The position numbers and the translations under genes were made by a program. This document shows, piece by piece, positions 11,471 to 24,044 of a stretch of DNA of 64,000 nucleotides. How positions within the stretch are numbered: the first letter of the stretch is position 1; each line of letters begins with the position of its first letter. A model generated the notes under the pieces. The model saw only the letters and a program-made list of their open reading frames with translations. It was not told where the DNA came from and did not search any database. Source of the stretch: Cycas panzhihuaensis (Eukaryota; Cycadophyta). The DNA is taken from contig CM041465.1 in assembly GCA_023213395.1 (NCBI GenBank), forward strand, positions 142,421,741 through 142,485,740, read 5' to 3'.

Positions 11471-13366
11471 TCTCCTTATTGACTGCCCCTGAGACTTTCC
11501 CAGTTGCTCTATCACCTAAGTCTCAGGCCATCACACAGATCACTTTTTGATTTGTTCGCACCTCCGAAAGCTAGCCGCTAATGAGGTTAAACTATGGCGA
11601 CTACTAGGTTTTCTCATTCACCTGACATCATCATGCACTTCTCTTTACATTTTTTTACGATGGGGGCAACCCTCTCATCCTTCTTAGCTTCCAGTCGATT
11701 CTCGGGTGGCACATAGGTAGTCCCTATGCTGTCTCCACCCCTGTTCTTATATCCACACGTTCCGCCACGACACTTACTGGCATCCTTGACTCTTATTATG
11801 ATCATGATTTATATATATACATACACATGTGCTACTGACAGTTTTGTTTCCAACATTCACCATTGCACCATACTTCCGAGTAGTGAGGCTCTGCTGCCAA
11901 GGGGGCAGAGTTTCCTAGCTACCGGGAATAGATATAGATAGGTCAACTTAGGTAAGCATAGGTATGCTTCTTCCTTTTCACTTCTACTATTTCTTTGGGA
12001 AGGTTGATAGAAGTATTGCCTCATTGCATGACTGACTGCTTCATTTGTATAATTACCTTGCATCCATTTGGCTTAATCATGTTGTTTGTCGTATTGTGAG
12101 CCTATGACGACTAGCGGGACCTACCTTTCTGTAAGGTAGGCTTCCCCATGGCACCCTACAACACTCTGCACTACCTCCACATCGCCTTAAGCCTTACTTA
12201 ATTTGTATGACCCATTTATATCCTGACCTCGCATCCTTATCATGATGTTTCCGAGACCTTTATCCCCTGATACTACTTTTGGCCTTGTTCACATGTCTTC
12301 CAGACTATCCCTAGCCACCTGGATAGGAGGGCCAGCCCCTCCTTAGCCTGCCACATCAGCTTTTAAGGCTCATGGAACCCAAGTTATTGCCATTCTAGCT
12401 TTTTGGTCCTACACTACTGTAAACTTAGTGGTATCACAAAGTTTACCATGGTGCAACTGTTGTAACTTATTTTTTTAATCTGCCATGGTAATTCTCACAT
12501 TTTTTGAATAATTGCCACATGGCCACTCACCCAACTCAACCCTATTCATGCCCTAAACACTTGATTAGGGTTGATATGGGTATAAAACCTAAAAAGACCA
12601 TCATTTTACACCTCTTGGCTCTCTAACTTGACTTTCTACTGTTGCAGTTTTTTCTCTTTTCCTCCTTCCTTCCACAGGTGTGTCTACAATCTTGCGTTTC
12701 TTATTGCTCCAGTCTAGGATCCACCTACAACGGCTCTTCTTCGTGGTGGGAAGCTCCCCTCTAAGCACTCTTAAGTAAGTTTTGCATGATTCTCCTTCAA
12801 ATATGCCCCAAGAAGTGTCTCCTATGGCTACCCTTAGGGAAACCTCCTACAAAACCCTGTAGGAACTCTTCTTCTTCATTGATTGCAGGGAAAAATCTAC
12901 ACTAGACTCAGCCCAGCAGGTACCCTAGGTCCTATTTTCAGAGTTTTGTGAGTATTATTTCCATATTAGACTCATATTCAAGTGTGTTTTCTTACTTTCT
13001 TCCCATTTGGTTGTAGTAAACATTGTTTTCTTTGAGTTTAGCCTTGTATCTTCAGATTTTCATAATTTCTCTACTGGTTTTCCTCAAGAAAGTAGTGGGA
13101 GAAGGCTTACAAAGTCTGGGCGAAGGGAGTAAGATGGGATCCATCCCACTTAGGCCTACTCCCCAAGGGCAACCTCCTTCCCGCCTTTCTTCTCTTGCTT
13201 TATGCTTTCCTTGGGTTAACTAGGAGGAGGTGGAGCTTAGGCTTGCGCTGGATTATCAGCATGTGCAACCCTTACTGCACTGATTCCAGGCTTGTACGCC
13301 TCCCTATTAGGCCCTCTTCATGCCTCTGATATTACTTGGCATCCCTTTAGAGTCTTGGTTAAGGCT
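11471..13366. other. Unassigned
   Basis: C/T-rich plus strand with no supported gene. Near 12405-12470 lies a diverged second copy of the 9999-10060 sequence, including its inverted repeat. Confidence 0.35.
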
Positions 13367-13492
13367 TGCATGACAGGTTGTTGTCCATAGTGACTTTGTT
13401 GTCTTGATACCTCTCCAACATCTTGCTACTGCATGACGGGTTGCTGTCCATAGTGACTTTGTTGTCTTGATACCTCTCCAACATCTTGCTAC
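13367..13492. repeat. 63-bp tandem duplication
   Basis: Two adjacent 63-bp units (13367-13429 and 13430-13492) differ at two positions, both transitions. Each contains GTCCATAGTGACTTTGTTG. This is a recent local duplication with no visible function. Confidence 0.9.
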
Positions 13493-13662
13493 CCATACTC
13501 TCGTGCTAAAAGGTTGTGTGGAGAACCTAGAAAAAGGTTTTGCCATCCTGAGGCTTTTCTTCCCTTTTTCTTGCTTGATATGTATGGTTGTTTAAGGAAA
13601 GTTAAAGTTGTCTACAATAGTAATTTCTCTAATTTAAATATCATGTTTTAACACATACACTA

Positions 13663-13673
13663 CATATATTTGC

Positions 13674-13704
<31 letters not shown>

Positions 13705-13719
13705 CATACATATACATAC

Positions 13720-13766
<47 letters not shown>

Positions 13767-13817
13767 CATACATATATATATATATACATATATATATAGA
13801 TATATATATGTATATAC

Positions 13818-13850
<33 letters not shown>

Positions 13851-14015
13851 AATACACACACACATATATATATATATATATACAAATATATATACATATA
13901 TACATATATACATATATACATATATATATACATATATACATATATATATATATATACATATATACATATATATATATATACATATATACATATATATATA
14001 TATACATATATATAT
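13663..14015. repeat. TA/CATA microsatellite, about 350 bp
   Basis: An almost pure alternation of TA with interspersed CA (TATACATATATA type). All long ORFs here are repeat translations (YIYIYM) and should be ignored. Such tracts are prone to cruciform or slipped structures. Confidence 0.95.
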
Positions 14016-16006
14016 CCCTTATTGCAGCCTCTTCTTGGAAGGTATAAACTCTTGTGTGTGCATGTTTGAAGTGGTATTTCATGAAGGGAAAAGATGTCCA
14101 GATCTAGGTAAGCTTTACCCTCTTCTGTCTTCGCTTAATTTGCTTCATTTTCTGTCCCACTTATTTTTCTTAAGGGGAAGGTAAGGAAGCCCCCGCCCTT
14201 TGCATTGATCTTGACCACACATCCACCGGTTGGCGAGAGGGCGTGTGTTGCCCATGGGTGAGGTCTTCCGCTGATCGCTACACCTCTCGGGTATGCAGCA
14301 TCTCTCTTCACCCCTCTATTTTCCTTTCTTGCTTTTATTTAAAATCTGTGCTTTGGTTTAATAGATCACGCGAAAGTGAAAGGTTACTAATATTGGTTAC
14401 TTGCATTTATATGTCGTATGCTTGCCCCATGTAGGAAAAGGACATAGTAGGAACCTCATCCCTCCTCCTCTTCCTGTCAATGCAAATATACCCTCAGGTG
14501 CATTTCGTTTAGCTTAGTTTTCTTGTGTACATAATACTTATTCTTCTTTTCCTCTTTGTCCTTTAGTTGTTAAAAAGAGGATGTAGTTTTATCCCCTCCC
14601 TCCCTTGGTTTTGTTTGCCTTGACCAAATAACCAAGGGGGGCCTGCTTACATCGTAGGCCTTGCCTACCTCGTTCACATTCATTTACCTTCATCATTGGG
14701 AAACCCCTTGAGGATTCCTCTCGTTCCCTTCCAGCCATCCAAGGTTGGGAGGAGCTTCCTCTTGAGACCATCCAGGCTACCCCTTGCATGTACTCTCCCT
14801 TCAGGATTGAAAGCTACTCTAAGATAGTTGGGTGCCATTTGTAGGTCCTGAACTCGCGCTCCGGTGCACGGGCGCCTTGCGTGGTACTCCCTTTGCTTAT
14901 AGGTCCTCACCACACCTTCAACATCAACTGTTGACTACCATCATTCCTATTGAGCATAATGACTATCCCATAGATGCACATCCAGTTTCCAAATATATTT
15001 TTTAGAAATTTCAATACAAAAGTCACAGAAGGCTAAAAAGTGGATCAACTTGCTACTAAAATTTTGATTTTTCTAAATTTAGATGCATACTATTTTGTGA
15101 TTTTTTTCTTACAAAATTTATAAATAATAATAAATTTTCAAAAATTATAAATATAGAAACCTAAATAATGGAATTTAAATTGATGATAGAAAAAAAAAGT
15201 GTTTAGAATGTCATTTTGATAAGATAGTAAAGTTAGATTTCTAAAAAGGCATACAAAATTTTTGCTAAAACAAAACACAAAAGTAAAATCTTACTAAATT
15301 CACTGTCTCAGAATCTAAACTTTAGTATGTCAAAAGCTTTATCTTAACATAAACATCAACTTTTCCTTCTGCATCATCTCTAAAAACATAAAAAAAATTA
15401 CCCAAAATGCCCTCACAACATTTTTTTGTGGGGTTGAGGAGGTAAATTCAACATCCGTAAAAAAAATCATAAAGATCTCATTAACCAGTAGATGAAATTT
15501 AATGAGACTTATCTTAAAATACTCTAGAGACATAAATCTACTAGATCCCTTAATGTTTTTTTTAGATTTTTAGCTTATATTTAAAGGATTTCATTGAGAA
15601 AAGTGCCCTAAGTCACTCATCCACAAATTTTAACCTTTTGTTTTAGCCAAAACTAACTATTACAAGCTAAATAAAAAGTTACTCTAGAATACAAATATGA
15701 TCCTCTTGGTAAAACAACCCTACACATCAAATTTCATCAAAATCTAAGATAGTCAAAATTTTCATAAAATTTTAGGCCTTCAATGCTTCCAGGGCTATTC
15801 AAGCAACCAAATAGCTTCAAAAGTCTATATTTTTCACCTCTAAAATTTTATACACATAGAGAAAGTATCAACCTATAAAATAATATAATTTTAACCTCTC
15901 TAATATAAAATAAAGTTCTCAAATAAGCTCTCAACCTTACATGAATTATGAGTGAGAGGTATTAATGGCTCTATACAAACCTAGTGGGGAAATGTGGCCA
16001 ATAATG
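14016..16006. other. Unassigned; right part may be an LTR-element leader
   Basis: No gene recognised. 15000-16006 is AT-rich and, on the minus strand, lies directly downstream of a Met primer site, so it is probably the untranslated leader of a truncated element. A 77-codon minus ORF at 14680-14913 is basic (RRPCTGARVQDLQMAPNYL) but unrecognised. Confidence 0.35.
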
Positions 16007-16440
16007 ACTCTGATACCAGTTGCTTGGTGAAGGATCTAGTTTTCACACTCCAATATACTAAAGTAATGGCACATAATAAGAGTAAAATGAAAAGAACAAC
16101 ATTGAGAGGAAAAATAAAAGGTGAGAATTATGACTGTCCCTTTCACATTTAACCTTATATAATAGAGGATGTGAATTAAGGTTTTTAACATGATCCTGAA
16201 ATTACACTTAAATGTAAATGAAATTACATTTAACTATATGACTTAGCTAACTAAAAGTCACCTTCATATAATTAATCTAATGATTTTGATGCATTAACAT
16301 CTATCATATGATTCTTATGATGTTTTAGAGATTATTACTTATATGAATGAAGGCATAGAAACATAAGTCCGTTAATGGAAAAATAGCAATCTAAATGGTG
16401 GTAGTTTGCTAATTGCTTCCTTCAATTCTAGGTTGTTTCT
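16007..16440 (-). repeat. Truncated LTR with tRNA-Met primer site
   Basis: Plus 16007-16018 (ACTCTGATACCA) is the reverse complement of TGGTATCAGAGT, a tRNA-iMet primer site with one mismatch. Two bases further, at 16021, the sequence opens with TGCTTGG, as an LTR should. This makes it the inner end of the 5' LTR of a minus-strand element. The outer end is not identifiable and no mate was found. Confidence 0.5.
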
Positions 16441-16479
16441 AGATTTTGCTTAAGGGTGCTTAGAGTTTAGTCCATATAT

Positions 16480-17010
16480 TATAGTTTTTATTATACAATC
16501 ATGGTGCAAAGATTGGTTACTAAAATATGGTGGGTTAGTGGTGGGTAATTATAAAGGGCCATAAATAAAGACATCCTTATGGTTGAGTGGCAAGAGGAAT
16601 TATATTAGTATTTTGTTAGGGCTATCCATGATGACCATCTTGTCTAGTATTTAGATGAATAACAATATAAGTAAGTTTTTAGTATTTTGTTAAGAACTTC
16701 TGATTGGTCATTTATTTAGGTGTGATAAGTAGAACTCATATTGAGGGATGTACCTAAGCCTTACAAGAGCTAATAAACTTTGGATCTTAATTACATATAA
16801 TGGTTGAAAAAAATCCATGTAAATGGGTTATCATTTTGAGATATAGGTCTATAATACATGATGCTTTATATGAAATATGGACTGACAAAAAGTGTGGGTA
16901 TTTTATTAAGTGGTTAATGACCGCTAATCTGGAGTCATACCTTGTAGATAGAGGTGGACCCATATTGAAGTCCATGGCAATATTTTATCATTTCCCTTGT
17001 AGAATATGAA
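16480..17010 (-). pseudogene. Ty3/gypsy integrase core (Gypsy-B), broken
   Basis: The integrase inserts the cDNA copy into the genome. The minus frame at 16975-16787 reads MDFNMGPPLSTRYDS, then VINHLIKYPHFLSVH and ITHLHGFFSTIICN. These match the gypsy pattern 'D-F-I-x-G-L-P...V-D-R-x-T-K-x-x-H-F...L-H-G-x-P', including the first catalytic Asp. DPKFISS follows after a stop. It lies downstream of RNase H in the right order. Stops and frame changes make it inactive. Confidence 0.75.
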
Positions 17011-17389
17011 GTGGTTGTAATAAACCTGATTAGGCTTTACGTCAGCTTTATTACATTAAAGAATAAATGATTTCATGTATGATTAGAAGAAGTTAAAATA
17101 AATTAATTGATAAGTTTTATTAAATTCAAAATGGCCTCCTAATAGAGTAGAGTGGTTCTCTATAAAGATTTGAGAAATAAAGTTAGAAGTTGAATAGATA
17201 AATATGCTATTTCTATATGGAAGGATATTGTTCCCTATGGACCATTTTTTTTAGTGTAAACATTTTGGCCCATTTGTCATAATCTAACTACGATTAGTTA
17301 TCTTGAGCTAGGTCTTGTATCCATGTGGAATGGGATGAGAAGATGGTATGAATGGAGGATTCCTATGAAAGAATGAGGGATAGGTCAGT

Positions 17390-17740
17390 TGGGAGGCAAG
17401 AAAGAGCATATTCTACTACATTATCTTAGACTTTCTTATAAGTGATTATGAAGTCAAAAACTTAGAGGTTCTCAACCCATTTGGCATATTCCTCATATAG
17501 AACTAATTAGTCTAATAGGTGACAGTGGCTATGGCTATTGGTTAGGATAGTAAATTTTGATCTAATGAAATATTGTCACCATTTCTCAATGGCATGGAGA
17601 ATGACATTTATTTCTTTTTAATAGGTTAATAACCTATACTCATGGTCTTTAAGCTTTTGGCTTTTAAAAGCAATTGGGTATAAGTTTTGTATAAGCATCA
17701 TATCTAAGCCAAAACTTGATGCATCATATTCTAGTTAGAA
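17390..17740 (-). pseudogene. Ty3/gypsy RNase H (Gypsy-B), broken
   Basis: On the minus strand the sequence reads YPIAFKSQKLKDHEYRLLTY, then INVILHAIEKW, QYFIRSKFTILTNSHS and VFDFIITYKK, which is the standard gypsy RNase H order. Stops fall where the family has Q or W (CAA to TAA, TGG to TGA), consistent with C-to-T decay. It sits between RT and integrase as in gypsy pol. Confidence 0.8.
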
Positions 17741-17899
17741 TGTTTGAGAGAAGACTAGTATGGTAGAGAAAATTAATTAATGGTATTATTAAGGCACCAT
17801 TAAAGAATCTTTCCAAAGAAAATTAGTTAATGGTGCTATTAAGGTTGCATAATTCCTAATGAACTACTTATAGGATCTAATAATCCCTTGTAAAGCACA

Positions 17900-18640
17900 T
17901 AACTGGGTAAAGTTTTTTAGGATTGGCTAGTTTGTAATAACCACTATTTTGTCAGGGTCAACTCAAACACATTCTATAGAGATAATGTGGCCAAGATATT
18001 ATAGTTTAGATTTACCAAATTTATATTTAGAGAGCTTGGTATATAATTGGTATTGAGCCAAAATTTTAGGATTACTTCTAAATGACAAGTGTGAATATCC
18101 ATGCCTATGTTATAGATGATAATATCATTGAATAAAATAATAACAAATTTCCTAAGGTATGGGAAAAATACCTTATTCATTAGGAATTAAAACATAGCTA
18201 AATGTATGACATGAAATTTAATGCGGTTGTGGTGTGTTTAAAAGGTAATTTTGTATCAATCTTCAAGTGTAATGGGGATTTGATAATATCTTGATTAGAT
18301 ATCCAACTTGGTAAAGACTATGGCATCATGTATCTTGTCTAACATGTCATTACTTTATGGAGTGCGAAACTTATTTTTTATGGTTATTTTATTAAGTTCA
18401 TAATAATTGATAACTAACATAGTAGGGGCATCATATAGGCTTTTACTAGGTTGAATAACCCTGATTTTTATTAGTTCATTGGTATATTTTTATCTCATTC
18501 TTTTGAAAATAAGAATTTCTATAAGGCCAAAGACTGATATTGTTGTGGGGATTTTTCAACTTGATGGTATAGTAACAACCATTATATAATAGAGGACCAA
18601 TAAGTAAGGGGGGGGAAATAGCATGATATTTTTAAAGAAT
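17900..18640 (-). pseudogene. Ty3/gypsy reverse transcriptase (Gypsy-B), broken
   Basis: RT copies element RNA to DNA. Readable minus-strand blocks in order are KNPHNNISLWPYRNSYFQKN, then YDAPTMLVINYYELNKITI, FTKLDI, SRYYQIPI and MNKVFFPYLRKFVIILFNDI (18180-18110). The catalytic box that should read FxDDI(L/I)IY is FNDIIIYN, so the first Asp of the pair is replaced by Asn. Several frameshifts separate the blocks. The pattern is that of a chromovirus-like plant gypsy, and the Met primer site supports this, but no chromodomain was seen. Confidence 0.8.
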
Positions 18641-19299
18641 GCATTGGATGTCTAGGTGAATATTTGTATGGGATTAGATATTGTTAATGAATATAATGTA
18701 ACCTATTTACTTAGTTATTTCCTCATTTGGTTTGGTAAAATTAATTTATTAGGGAGAGGTTATATCTTATGGAGTTTATGGGTTTGCCCCATATGGTCCT
18801 TAAATAAAATGAATGGATTGGTGGGAGAGTTACTTATGCTATATATACCTAAAGTTTAGAGTTACTAGACTCCAAGAATAACATTTTATCCATTGATAGA
18901 TAGGACATAAAAAATTGAGACCAACTTATAAATACCAATTTGGATGATAAGGTTCTTGATTGTTTCGGTATAATCAAGTTTATAATGATTAGGCAAGGAG
19001 CATGTAAATCTAGTATTTAGGATAATATAAAGATTTAATTACCTAGCCAAAGGAATATCAATAAAGTTTTAGTAATGTGCCATTATTAATTTGAATAGTA
19101 ATTAGTGTTTTCTTAAGTATTCTTCTGATGCATATTGATTCAAGGTATGAAGAGGAGACTATTATAGATAAGGAGACTTCTAGTTCTAAAGTTGAAAGGG
19201 GTTTGAATGAGGTTCTTCATTAAATTCTTATTTATAATCAAAGCCATCTTCCATAGATAGACTAGGATCAATTGTTAAGGCCATTATCTTGTCTTTGAA
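18641..19299. other. Degraded Gypsy-B protease region
   Basis: By position this should hold the zinc knuckle and protease between gag and RT on the minus strand. I could not recognise the active-site motif. Confidence 0.35.
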
Positions 19300-20010
19300 A
19301 ACTTTACCATGTTTGGGGGTCTACTTTTATGAGCATTAGATACAAAGGTTGGTTATGTTGCATTTGTGTGCCTCTACTAGTAGGACTTGGATTAACTTAT
19401 TTATGAGTTTTTTTGAAGGCTATTGTATAACAAGTCTTTATGAGTCATTTACTTAGGATAATTGATATGGGAATTCAACCTATCATGGTCATTGATGCCA
19501 TGAAAAATCTCTTTGAAAAAAAGATGTTCTTTCTATTGTGAATTTTGCCCTAATCACTTTAGCCATTCGTGTCACATCTTTGAGATTTAAAACTTTCAAG
19601 GTTTTTAAGCACATTTGTATGATATAAGTATTGATCCAAGATCACTTGTCTAATCTTTGGGTGACTTGATTCTATAGGTTTTGAAATTCATCTATATAAG
19701 CTTCAACTGATAACACCTATTTTAGTCTTATAAGTTAATTGAAGAAATATTAGTTCTAAGTTTCTTTATACTGATAAAAAAAAGGCCAAGAAATGTGTTC
19801 ATGTTTGGGTTGTTAGGTATTCCCATGCTTGTAACGAAAACAATGATATGCTCAATCTTTTATATGAATTGATACAAATGTTAGTTGTTCCTCTTTGGTC
19901 ATTAGGTTAAGGGAGGAGTAGGATTCTAGTTTACTTATCCATGTGCAAGAGTTGTCTCTATTTAGATCAAAATCGAAGATAGGAATATTGATCTCATGGT
20001 AAGGTTATAG
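19300..20010 (-). pseudogene. Ty3/gypsy gag (Gypsy-B), broken
   Basis: The minus strand from about 20000 reads EINIPIFDFDLNRDNSCTWI, then SKLESYSSLNLMTKEEQLTF and SIHIKD before a stop. This is the N-terminal pattern of plant gypsy gag ('F-x-G-x-x-x-x-x-W-I-x-x-x-E-x-Y-F...E-x-x-x-V-x-x-A'). Further blocks appear toward 19600-19300 in shifted frames. It lies about 1 kb from the primer site, with the leader between. Confidence 0.6.
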
Positions 20011-20414
20011 TTGGTGTAGAAGAGGATTGCTTATTTATTATGTTATAGGCATGTTGCCTATCAACTAAGAGTCAACCAGTGATGATTGTACTCACATTTA
20101 AGCCATTTGGTTCAGTATTATAGTGACATCTTACTTAGATGCAAGAGAAGATATATTAGTCTCTAGTTCCTTTTAAAAATTTAAGAACAAAGTTTCTAGT
20201 ATAAGTATGCATTCTACTTGAGATGTAGGAGATATCATATAAAAAGAAGAGAATTATAAGAAGTTGGATACAAGTGAGAAGAAGAGTATATAAGAAAATA
20301 AGATTAGTAAGATAGAAAGGTATTTTCAAAATCAAGGCTAGATAGATAGAATGAGCTTATAGAAGTAGGGATTATGACTTAAAGGAAAAAGAGAGGAGGA
20401 TGCGGGGCAGGGAG

Positions 20415-20453
20415 GGGGGGCACACAGTATCTATAGCACATTGTGTGCCCCCC
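20415..20453. repeat. GC-rich perfect hairpin in Gypsy-B leader
   Basis: Arms GGGGGGCACACA (20415-20426) and TGTGTGCCCCCC (20442-20453) pair perfectly over 12 bp around a 15-nt loop, in otherwise AT-rich DNA, between the primer site and gag. Confidence 0.9.
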
Positions 20454-20997
20454 TTTACCGACATAGGAGTGTGCATCCATATAAGGTTAATAACTATATA
20501 AGGATGTGCATAAAGGGTAACATCTAAGAATTATCTGCTAACCTATATATTAAAAAGGGATAAATGATCAATAGGTTTCTTAATCTAAGTTGGCAAGTGG
20601 TGCCTATAGGTATCCTTTGATATATCCAAAGATATGTAGAGGCTTAGTTTCATAGTCAGGTTCTGTTTAAAGCTTGTATAAGCATTGTTATATCACTTCA
20701 TTTCATGTATAGATGTATGGCCATATATGCTTATCTTAGTAATGATTGATCTCTGTGATATTTAAAAACCCCTAGCATAGGGTCTCTACCTATCCACTAA
20801 GGAAAGGAGAAGAAATGAGTGGGATTTTATTACTTACTTGTAGCTTGACTAACACAAGACAAATTTAAATAGAACTTTGAAATAAAATAGAAATTGCAAA
20901 GAAGGATTTATAATGATCTATCAAGGGAAAAGAAAAATTCCCCTTCTTCTTTCACTTCCTTCGACTTTGCTTATTGCTTTCACTAGCTTTTGAACTG

Positions 20998-21009
20998 GCT
21001 CTGATACCA
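20998..21009 (-). promoter_or_regulatory. tRNA-iMet primer-binding site of Gypsy-B
   Basis: Plus GCTCTGATACCA is the exact reverse complement of TGGTATCAGAGC. The LTR end is two bases away (TG at 21012-21013). This fixes the element on the minus strand. Confidence 0.85.
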
Positions 21010-21011
21010 CT

Positions 21012-21380
21012 TGAGATATGACTATTCTAAATTTTCTTATACATAGATATGATAATAGAAAAGGTAAAAAGGAAATGTAGTACTTATGCTATTAATGAGA
21101 ACTAAATTATAGAAGTGAAATACACTAATGAATTTTAATAGACATAAAAAAGAACTAAAGAGTGCTAAAGTACTAATCTCATAAGAGAAACTAATTATAT
21201 AACAGCCTTCCCCTACAATTTGTAGCCTTTTAATAGATAAAATAGAGCCTTTCCTCTACAATGCTATTAGCAGGCCAAACAACCTTATATTTCATTAGGA
21301 CCTTTAATAACATGCATGCAATAATTAATGACTTATACTTAACCTCCTAGTATTTTAACCATAAGTGCTAATATCCCAGT
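21012..21380 (-). repeat. 5' LTR of Gypsy-B
   Basis: It starts TGAGATATGAC next to the primer site. The outer end near 21380 is a guess because no matching 3' LTR was found left of the integrase, which implies a 3' truncation. Confidence 0.5.
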
Positions 21381-21392
21381 TTTTCTAGCCAC

Positions 21393-21668
21393 ATGTGGTC
21401 ATGTAATAGTTATATTTACTTTACTTTATATAGTAATGTATTATCTTATGTACATCATACTACTACTACAAAGAAAACATGGGATATTTTAAAATATGTT
21501 TTTGCTCTAGATGTGAATCCACTTGATGGAAAGTTTATAATTGTTGAAGATAGAAATAAATTAGAACAAGTTGATGAACCTATTACATCAATCACACATT
21601 TAAAAGAAAGATTTAAGAGACCAAATTCTCAAAGAAATTCTCAAATTCTAGGTAATTTGGTCTCTTAA
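21393..21668 (+). pseudogene. Copia-type gag fragment
   Basis: An open frame of 91 codons. VLSYVHHTTTTKKTWDILK resembles the UBN2/copia gag segment where short LTR-copia proteins have 'V...A-x-E-x-W-x-x-L'. It then reads EDRNKLEQVDEPITSITHLK and ends at a stop in a TCTC-rich repeat. No zinc knuckle or pol follows. It is a small orphan piece and could be another coding sequence. Confidence 0.4.
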
Positions 21669-21734
21669 GGCTTTTGTATGACTTCATAAATTCTAACACT
21701 TTTAGTAGTTGATATTAGAGCTTTGACTAGTTTA

Positions 21735-23752
21735 GGGACTTAGGTCAAGTCACCTAAGAAGACTTAAGATAAACCATACAAGATGAGTATAGGGAAATAA
21801 GGTCCTAGGTGATAAAACTTAAGGGGAACCCTTAACCCTTCTCTTGATAAAAATGGATGATTCCCTAAGTGTGTGTTGGATGGATATGTATAAGTTTTCA
21901 AGGGTTATTATTTGTTAATTTCTATGTTTAAATAATAAATTAATAAAAGCTACGTAATAATATCCTTAAGCTAAGAAAGATGATTAACTAAGTGAATCCA
22001 AACAAACTAATTGGGCCCTATTCTTATTAAGGAAAAAATTAAACAACCTCCTAACAAATAGAAATATCAATAAGGAAACTTTGCCCCTAAATATATAACC
22101 TAAGGCTTCCTATTTGTTTACCCTCCCAAAAGTTTGTTTAGAAGGAAAAGTCCAAACCTAGACCATTATCCTATCTGAAGGATCAAAACTCTATGTTAAA
22201 ATAATCTAAAGTGTAGGAGTACTAATGAGTGTAAGGACCTAAGAGATCTCAAACCCTAAATTAATGACCTTATTATGGGTTAGCCACTAGGGACTCTATC
22301 ACCTAATAATGATCCACCTATAAGGATGGATGGCCCAAGGATGCATGTACCTAGTTATAGGGGTTTCCACACTTAGAGGTGAAAAAAGATAAAGAACAAA
22401 GACCACTCTCAACCTAAAGTATAATGGCAAGATGACACATTTGGTATTTGAAATATGGTAGAAAGAAATCAATCCTAAATGAGGGGAAGTTTATACACCA
22501 GGAGTATTACATCCTAGTTGATCAAATAACCCTTTATAATGAGAGGTATTTATCCTTAGGAAAGGGTGAGTTTAATATACTAGGGATGTCAAATCCTAGT
22601 CAATTAATCAAGACCTAATTAAAGGAATAGGCTTAGGGGTATGACTTGATAAGTAAATAATAAGTAACCCTAAATTTAAAACTAAAATATTACTTTTTTT
22701 TTTTTAATATGCAAATAGATGAACATAAATAAACTTAGATAACCACCTGAAAGAACAAACCTATCATAACACAATTATAACTAATGCAAAAGATTGAAGC
22801 ATGTACTTTCTATTCTATTTTTTTAATATATATTATTATTTTTATTTGAAAGAAAAGAAAAATAAAAATAATATCTAACACACCTATAGGAAATAGGAAA
22901 AGTGAGAGTTCTTTAAATGCACTTATCTTAGTCATCATTTCTCTTTCTTTTTCAAAAGTAAAGAAGAAGATAGTTCATTCAAATAAACACTTAATTTTAG
23001 TAATTCAATAAGCATAAAGATATCTTTAAAAGATAATCTTTATATTTATCTTTTCTTTTTCCTTTTTAAAGATTTTTTTTATAAACAAAAATAGGTGAAT
23101 AAAAAAGGTATAACAAATGAAAAGGGACCAACCTACTAATCTCTAGCTATAAAAGACTTTGAATTAAGTTTTTGTTCTCGAAGCAAGGCTCCAATATGAG
23201 TGAAATATTTATGCTAACTACAATAAATATTAGAGACTATGATAAAGGAGTGTCCTAATGTCCTTTCTTATTTTTTACAATCAACAAAAAATCTTAAAAC
23301 CCTAATAATGTTTAGTTGTACCTAGAGGGTTATGAGAGATAAAGAGAGAGGCCAAAGGGAGGCTTAAAACCCTATAAGAGGATTTCAACCACCAAAACCT
23401 GTGTTCCCAAGCTAAACCACTCATCTCCTTAGTTGGATCCTAAGCACAAAGGCTAAGTGTATGGAGCTCTCACTGAGTTATGAGTAGGAGCTTATGAACC
23501 TAGGAGTTCTCCACTCTAAAAACAAGACTCCAAGCAATGGAGAACTATAAACTAATAAAAAGATTGATATGAGAAAGCTAATCCTTAATGTAAATCAACT
23601 AACACATTAACGTAAATTCTTTTTTTTCTATTCTTTTTGGGCAAAAAGTAAGCAATGAAATCTAAAAGTAATTTGAAATTAAACACACCAACTTACCAAG
23701 CAAGAGTTACCTACTTGAGGAGAATGAGAAGTTGTGCCTTATATCAATATCT
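21735..23752. repeat. Repeat R copy 1, left part
   Basis: About 80 % similar by eye, along its whole length, to 61130-63140 in the same orientation. Shared landmarks include AAGGTCCTAGGTGATA, then GAGTTTTCAAGGG or GTTTTCAAGGGTTATTATTTG, then CTTGAGGAGAATGAGAAGT. The right part resumes after K1 at 27487. R may be a long LTR, but I found no primer site beside it. Confidence 0.8.
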
Positions 23753-24031
23753 TGTTAGGATTAGTAATTTGACAAGCATATCAAACCCTAATGGTGAGCA
23801 ACAAAAGATGAAGTATGCACAGAATAGACACCATGTTGGAGAATTGGCCAAAACTCAATTATGAACAAGTAAGAGTACATACTTATAGTACAACTTCACC
23901 ACTAGAGAAAGAACCCCATTGGACTACTTAGAGGTGGCACACATATCAAGGTGGCCCACAACTCTAATATAGAATACACAAGATAGAGAGAGTTTACATA
24001 GGGCTAATGGAATTGAGTATTACACCCAACA
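23753..24031 (-). repeat. K1 3' LTR (279 bp)
   Basis: The left LTR in plus coordinates, running TGTTAGGATTAG to TTACACCCAACA. I read no difference from the right copy. Confidence 0.95.
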
Positions 24032-24044
24032 TTCCCCCCTATAA
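24032..24044 (-). promoter_or_regulatory. K1 polypurine tract
   Basis: The minus strand reads TTATAGGGGGGAA immediately before the 3' LTR, the expected primer for plus-strand DNA synthesis. Confidence 0.9.

Noticed and set aside
13634-14082. Several 99-140-codon ORFs on both strands
   Set aside because: They are translations of the TA/CATA microsatellite (YIYIYM) with no complexity.
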